DNA of 15,934 bases from CAZJHX01 sp964545715 (GTDB lineage Bacteria > Myxococcota_A > UBA9042 > GCA-2863065). A model generated the notes under the pieces. It searched no databases and was not told the DNA's origin. It saw only the letters and a program-made list of their open reading frames with translations. The position numbers and the translations under genes are program-made. This document shows positions 13,560 through 15,934 of the stretch, piece after piece. The first letter of the stretch is position 1, and every line of letters begins with the position of its first letter. The DNA is taken from the NCBI GenBank assembly GCA_964545715.1, contig CAZJHX010000210.1, forward strand, positions 1 to 15,934, written 5' to 3'.

Positions 13560-15527
13560 TTACTCACAGGCGAGGAAGCAAGCCGCCTCGGGCTGCGTGG
13601 ACGGCGGAAGCTCGCGCTCGCAGTCGTTACCCACCGCGATGTTGGGCGCCCAGCTCCACTCGTTGAAGGTCATCTCGCCCAGCAGCGACCGCACGCCGCA
13701 CAGGTCGTAGTTGTACATCTGAGCCGTGCGCACGTGGCGAATCGTCTGGCGGTAAATCACCGCGCAGCGACCGCGCGGCACCTTGGCCTTGTAGTTCACC
13801 AGCGTGGTGTTGGTCGTCGTGTTGACCCAGCTCTCGGTCCACGCCTCGGCCTTGCCTTCCTGGACCTCTTCACTGACCGACGCCGTCTTGCCCATCTCGA
13901 AGCTCACCGAGTTGGTCTTGGCCTCGCTCTCGGTCGTGTTGGAGTTGATCGTGCTCTGGTTGGACAGGCCGTAGGTGCCGGACACGCTCTCCGACTTGCC
14001 GTCGGTCGTGGTGCTGCCGAACGCGGTGCCCTTCTCACTGGACTCGTACATGTGGTTGCCGCTCTCGTTTTTGGTCGCGGTCTTCTCGCCCACCGTGTTG
14101 CCCGTCTTGGCGCCGACCTCGGCCCCGACCTTGCTGCCCACGGTGCCGCTGACCTTGCCAATGCCCGGAACGCCGCCCTCACCGGTGACGCTGGCGCTGA
14201 CCTCGGTGTTCACGCTGCCGAAGACCTCACCCATCTTGGTGTTGTAGTCCTCTTCCGTCGTGCCGCTGACCGTGTTCCAGCCCCAGTTGGCGCCGTCTTT
14301 GGTCGAGATCTCGCTGCTGTTGGACTCGCTGGAGTTGTACGTGGTTCCGTAGCTCTCTGAGGAGGACGTGGTCTCGGTGTGGCTCTGGCCCTGGCTGTTG
14401 CTCTTGGAGGTGGTCTCGCTGGCGGTCACGCCCTCGCTGAAGCTCTCGCTGTTGACCTTGCCCTGGCTGTTGACGGTGCTGGTGGTCACGGTCATGGACA
14501 CGCCCTGCTGGCGCGACTCGGACTCGCTCTCGGAGTAGCTGAGCTCGGAGCCGATGCCACCGACGATGGGACCGTTGACGGCGACGGGCTCGTAGTACTC
14601 GGCCAGCTCGCGGTTGCCGTCGTAGTTGAAGCCCAGCGGGCGCACGACGCTCAGCGGCAGCGCGGTGTAGTAGGCGTTGTTGTTCTCGTCGATGGCGGTC
14701 ACGCGGATGGCGGCGATGTCGAAGCCGACGCCGTCGGAGAGCTTGTCGAGCACGATCGGGCCGTCATCGGGCCAGAGTGTCGGGTCGCCCAGCGTGTCGA
14801 TCTGCGTGCCGTTGACCGGGTGCGTGATCTCGCGGCCGTCGTCGGGCCCCTGGATGCCGAAGACCTGGTACTTGAAGTACTTGGGCCGGAAGCCGATGGC
14901 CTCGACCTCGATCACGTAGGGCATGCCGTGGATGCCGCGCAGCGCGGGCGAGCCGCAGTTGGCCGTCTCGATGCCGCCGCCGGCGGGGAAGCCGATGATG
15001 GGCTCGAGCCGCTTGATGATCACCGACGGAAGGATGTCGACGGTGAGCGGGGCGGCGACACCGCGAACGACGGTGCCGTCCGCGAAGTGGTTCTCAGGGG
15101 TCACGCTGCCGGTGAAGCGGCCCGTCTTGTTGCCGGAGCTGCCGAAGGGAACCTGGAACGGGCCGAAGCGGTTCCAGCGCAGGATCGTGGTACCGGGCGC
15201 CATCGGGATGCCGTCCTCGGTGCCCGCGGTCTCGTACATGCCGTCGTACAGCGGCGCGATCGTAAACGGCGCGACCTTCTCGGGGACGATGTTGCCGTCG
15301 ATGTCCGTGGCCGCGAAGGTGCCCTCAAAGACCAGCTTGGTGGCGCCGACGTCGGCATCCAGGAAGTTGTGTCCGTAGATGCTCAGAGGCTCGCCCACAA
15401 CCAGGGCTTTTTTGGACAGCGTCGTGACCTGCGGAACCGTCGGGTCTGTCTCCACGACCTCTTCCGCACACGCTGACATGAAGATGCCAACGGCTAAGAT
15501 GCTGATTCCTTTGACCATTTTGTTCAT
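13560..15527 (-). CDS. Lipoprotein with TIG-like N-terminus and Ser/Thr-rich, possibly pore-forming C-terminal half
   Basis: 655 residues. The signal peptide MNKMVKGISILAVGIFMSAC carries the lipobox (C20). Residues about 31-75 resemble an IPT/TIG strand pair (PQVTTLSKKALVVGEPLSIYGHNF). A beta-rich region follows to about 325. Residues 327-575 are extremely rich in Ser, Thr, Glu, Asn and Gly, with alternating polar patterns (SYSESESES; SHTETTSSSESYGTTYNSS). At the centre is a four-residue repeat with glycines at 464, 468, 472, 476 and 480. The end (VNYKAKVPRGRCAVIYRQTIRHV, 577-599) resembles the closing strands of aerolysin/ETX-MTX2 toxins, then a six-Cys tail. The ATG at 15527 is supported by AAGGAAGG 5 nt upstream; an upstream in-frame extension lacks a leader-like N-terminus. 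It is the first gene of the leftward operon. The pore-former idea is inference. Confidence 0.8.
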   Translation of the reverse strand: MNKMVKGISILAVGIFMSACAEEVVETDPTVPQVTTLSKKALVVGEPLSIYGHNFLDADVGATKLVFEGTFAATDIDGNIVPEKVAPFTIAPLYDGMYETAGTEDGIPMAPGTTILRWNRFGPFQVPFGSSGNKTGRFTGSVTPENHFADGTVVRGVAAPLTVDILPSVIIKRLEPIIGFPAGGGIETANCGSPALRGIHGMPYVIEVEAIGFRPKYFKYQVFGIQGPDDGREITHPVNGTQIDTLGDPTLWPDDGPIVLDKLSDGVGFDIAAIRVTAIDENNNAYYTALPLSVVRPLGFNYDGNRELAEYYEPVAVNGPIVGGIGSELSYSESESESRQQGVSMTVTTSTVNSQGKVNSESFSEGVTASETTSKSNSQGQSHTETTSSSESYGTTYNSSESNSSEISTKDGANWGWNTVSGTTEEDYNTKMGEVFGSVNTEVSASVTGEGGVPGIGKVSGTVGSKVGAEVGAKTGNTVGEKTATKNESGNHMYESSEKGTAFGSTTTDGKSESVSGTYGLSNQSTINSNTTESEAKTNSVSFEMGKTASVSEEVQEGKAEAWTESWVNTTTNTTLVNYKAKVPRGRCAVIYRQTIRHVRTAQMYNYDLCGVRSLLGEMTFNEWSWAPNIAVGNDCERELPPSTQPEAACFLACE

Positions 15528-15532
15528 ACTAG

Positions 15533-15540
15533 CCTTCCTT
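15533..15540 (-). promoter_or_regulatory. Shine-Dalgarno of the first operon gene
   Basis: AAGGAAGG on the minus strand ends 5 nt before the ATG at 15527. It selects this ATG over an in-frame codon 204 nt further upstream. Confidence 0.7.
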
Positions 15541-15594
15541 CCGAACGGTACCGCTACCACTGATGGGGTACAGATGACCCCACCCGCGACTGTG

Positions 15595-15623
15595 AATATG
15601 CAAGGAACAAACCACCCCAGCAA
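15595..15623 (-). promoter_or_regulatory. Candidate promoter of the leftward six-gene operon
   Basis: On the minus strand, TTGCTG (15618-15623), a 17-nt spacer and CATATT (15595-15600, 4 of 6 to TATAAT) lie about 68 nt before the ATG. The untranslated leader would contain a short inverted repeat, GGGGT/ACCCC, near 15565-15582. The divergent intergenic region is the only gap long enough to hold the operon's promoter. Confidence 0.35.
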
Positions 15624-15638
15624 CCTAAAACTTACGCG

Positions 15639-15667
15639 TTGACCAAAGCCACCACAATGAATACGTC
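15639..15667 (+). promoter_or_regulatory. Candidate promoter of the divergent rightward lipoprotein gene
   Basis: TTGACC (15639-15644, 5 of 6 to TTGACA) has an AT-richer segment 17 nt downstream (TACGTC, 15662-15667), but that -10 is weak. The start codon lies about 50 nt further on. The -35 is convincing; the exact -10 is not. Confidence 0.25.
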
Positions 15668-15716
15668 TCTGCGCATTCGAAGAGCCGAGTGGCGCTCTAG
15701 CTGGGGGTTTTTGTAC

Positions 15717-15934
15717 ATGTTGAATAGACACTCGACCATCCTTCTCAATGTCGGTCTCGCTCTAGTCATGACGGGCACGCTCGCGTGCAGCGCGCAGGGC
15801 GGTGGACGCGGCGGCAGCAAGAAAGACGCCGGCAGCCAACCGGGCGACACCGGCGGCACCGCGGGCGACACCGGCGACACGGGCATCGGCGACACCGGCG
15901 GGACGACCGACACGGGCGGGACGACGGACACGGG
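15717..15934 (+). CDS. Lipoprotein with Asp-Thr-Gly linker, cut by the right window edge
   Basis: The first 72 codons of a rightward gene with no stop before the edge. MLNRHSTILLNVGLALVMTG is a signal peptide leading to the lipobox TLAC (C24). Next come SAQGGGRGGSKKDAG and a low-complexity stretch of Gly-Asp-Thr units (GDTGGTAGDTGDTG, GDTGGTTDTGGTTDTG) that runs off the end. The same kind of linker follows the lipidated cysteine in the hydrolase-peroxiredoxin lipoprotein at 8273, which suggests a shared tether for surface lipoproteins in this organism. A purine-poor GGGGG (around 15703-15707) is a possible weak ribosome binding site. The functional domain is outside the window. It is transcribed away from the six-gene operon and may share its control region. 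Confidence 0.75.
   Translation, partial: MLNRHSTILLNVGLALVMTGTLACSAQGGGRGGSKKDAGSQPGDTGGTAGDTGDTGIGDTGGTTDTGGTTDT

Noticed and set aside
15632..15931. Leftward open frame with PVSVVPPVSP repeats at the right edge
   Set aside because: It is the complement of the Asp-Thr-Gly repeat of the rightward lipoprotein, which has a signal peptide and lipobox.

Overview
The window is GC-rich (about two thirds G+C), and its genes are packed tightly, with short gaps or ATGA overlaps. Four features point to the Myxococcota/Bradymonadota side of the former Deltaproteobacteria: many lipoproteins, Asp-Thr-Gly low-complexity linkers directly after the lipidated cysteine, MopE-type DGxDNDCxG motifs, and several beta-propeller surface proteins. 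This placement is inferred from protein style, not from a marker gene.

Positions 1-6606 are read rightward. They hold the 3' part of an SSS-family sodium:solute symporter, an ArsI/CadI-type metalloenzyme overlapping a SigZ-type sigma factor, a KshA/DAF-36-like Rieske oxygenase, a propeller lipoprotein, and a membrane-anchored protein of unknown function. The Rieske gene and the propeller lipoprotein both appear to have leaderless promoters, with a -10 hexamer ending exactly 6 nt before the ATG.

Positions 15527-6603 are read leftward as what looks like one six-gene operon (gaps of 15, 7, 16 and 2 nt, then a 4-nt overlap). In order of transcription it encodes: a TIG-like lipoprotein with a Ser/Thr-rich possibly pore-forming region; a lipoprotein with about 70 cysteines and 38-residue repeats; a BNR-propeller protein; a smaller exported paralogue of that protein's C-terminal module; a HAD phosphatase; and a lipoprotein fusing an epoxide-hydrolase-like domain to a peroxiredoxin. 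Its last codon shares a CTAG with the stop of the converging rightward gene. A divergent promoter region (15528-15716) separates this operon from another lipoprotein gene that runs off the right edge.

The main discovery is in the last operon gene. The reading frame meets TGA at 6927-6929, exactly at the peroxidatic cysteine of a PrxQ/BCP-type peroxiredoxin (TPG-[TGA]-TTEGC). It then continues in the same frame for 107 more residues of clear peroxiredoxin sequence to a TAG at 6603. Six nucleotides after the TGA is a hairpin closely resembling the E. coli fdhF SECIS. The gene is therefore best read as an exported, lipid-anchored selenoprotein with an alpha/beta hydrolase-selenoperoxiredoxin architecture that I do not recognise as described. 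Conventional gene calling would truncate it and lose the peroxiredoxin. No selA, selB, selD or tRNA-Sec gene is visible here, so that machinery must lie elsewhere in the genome.
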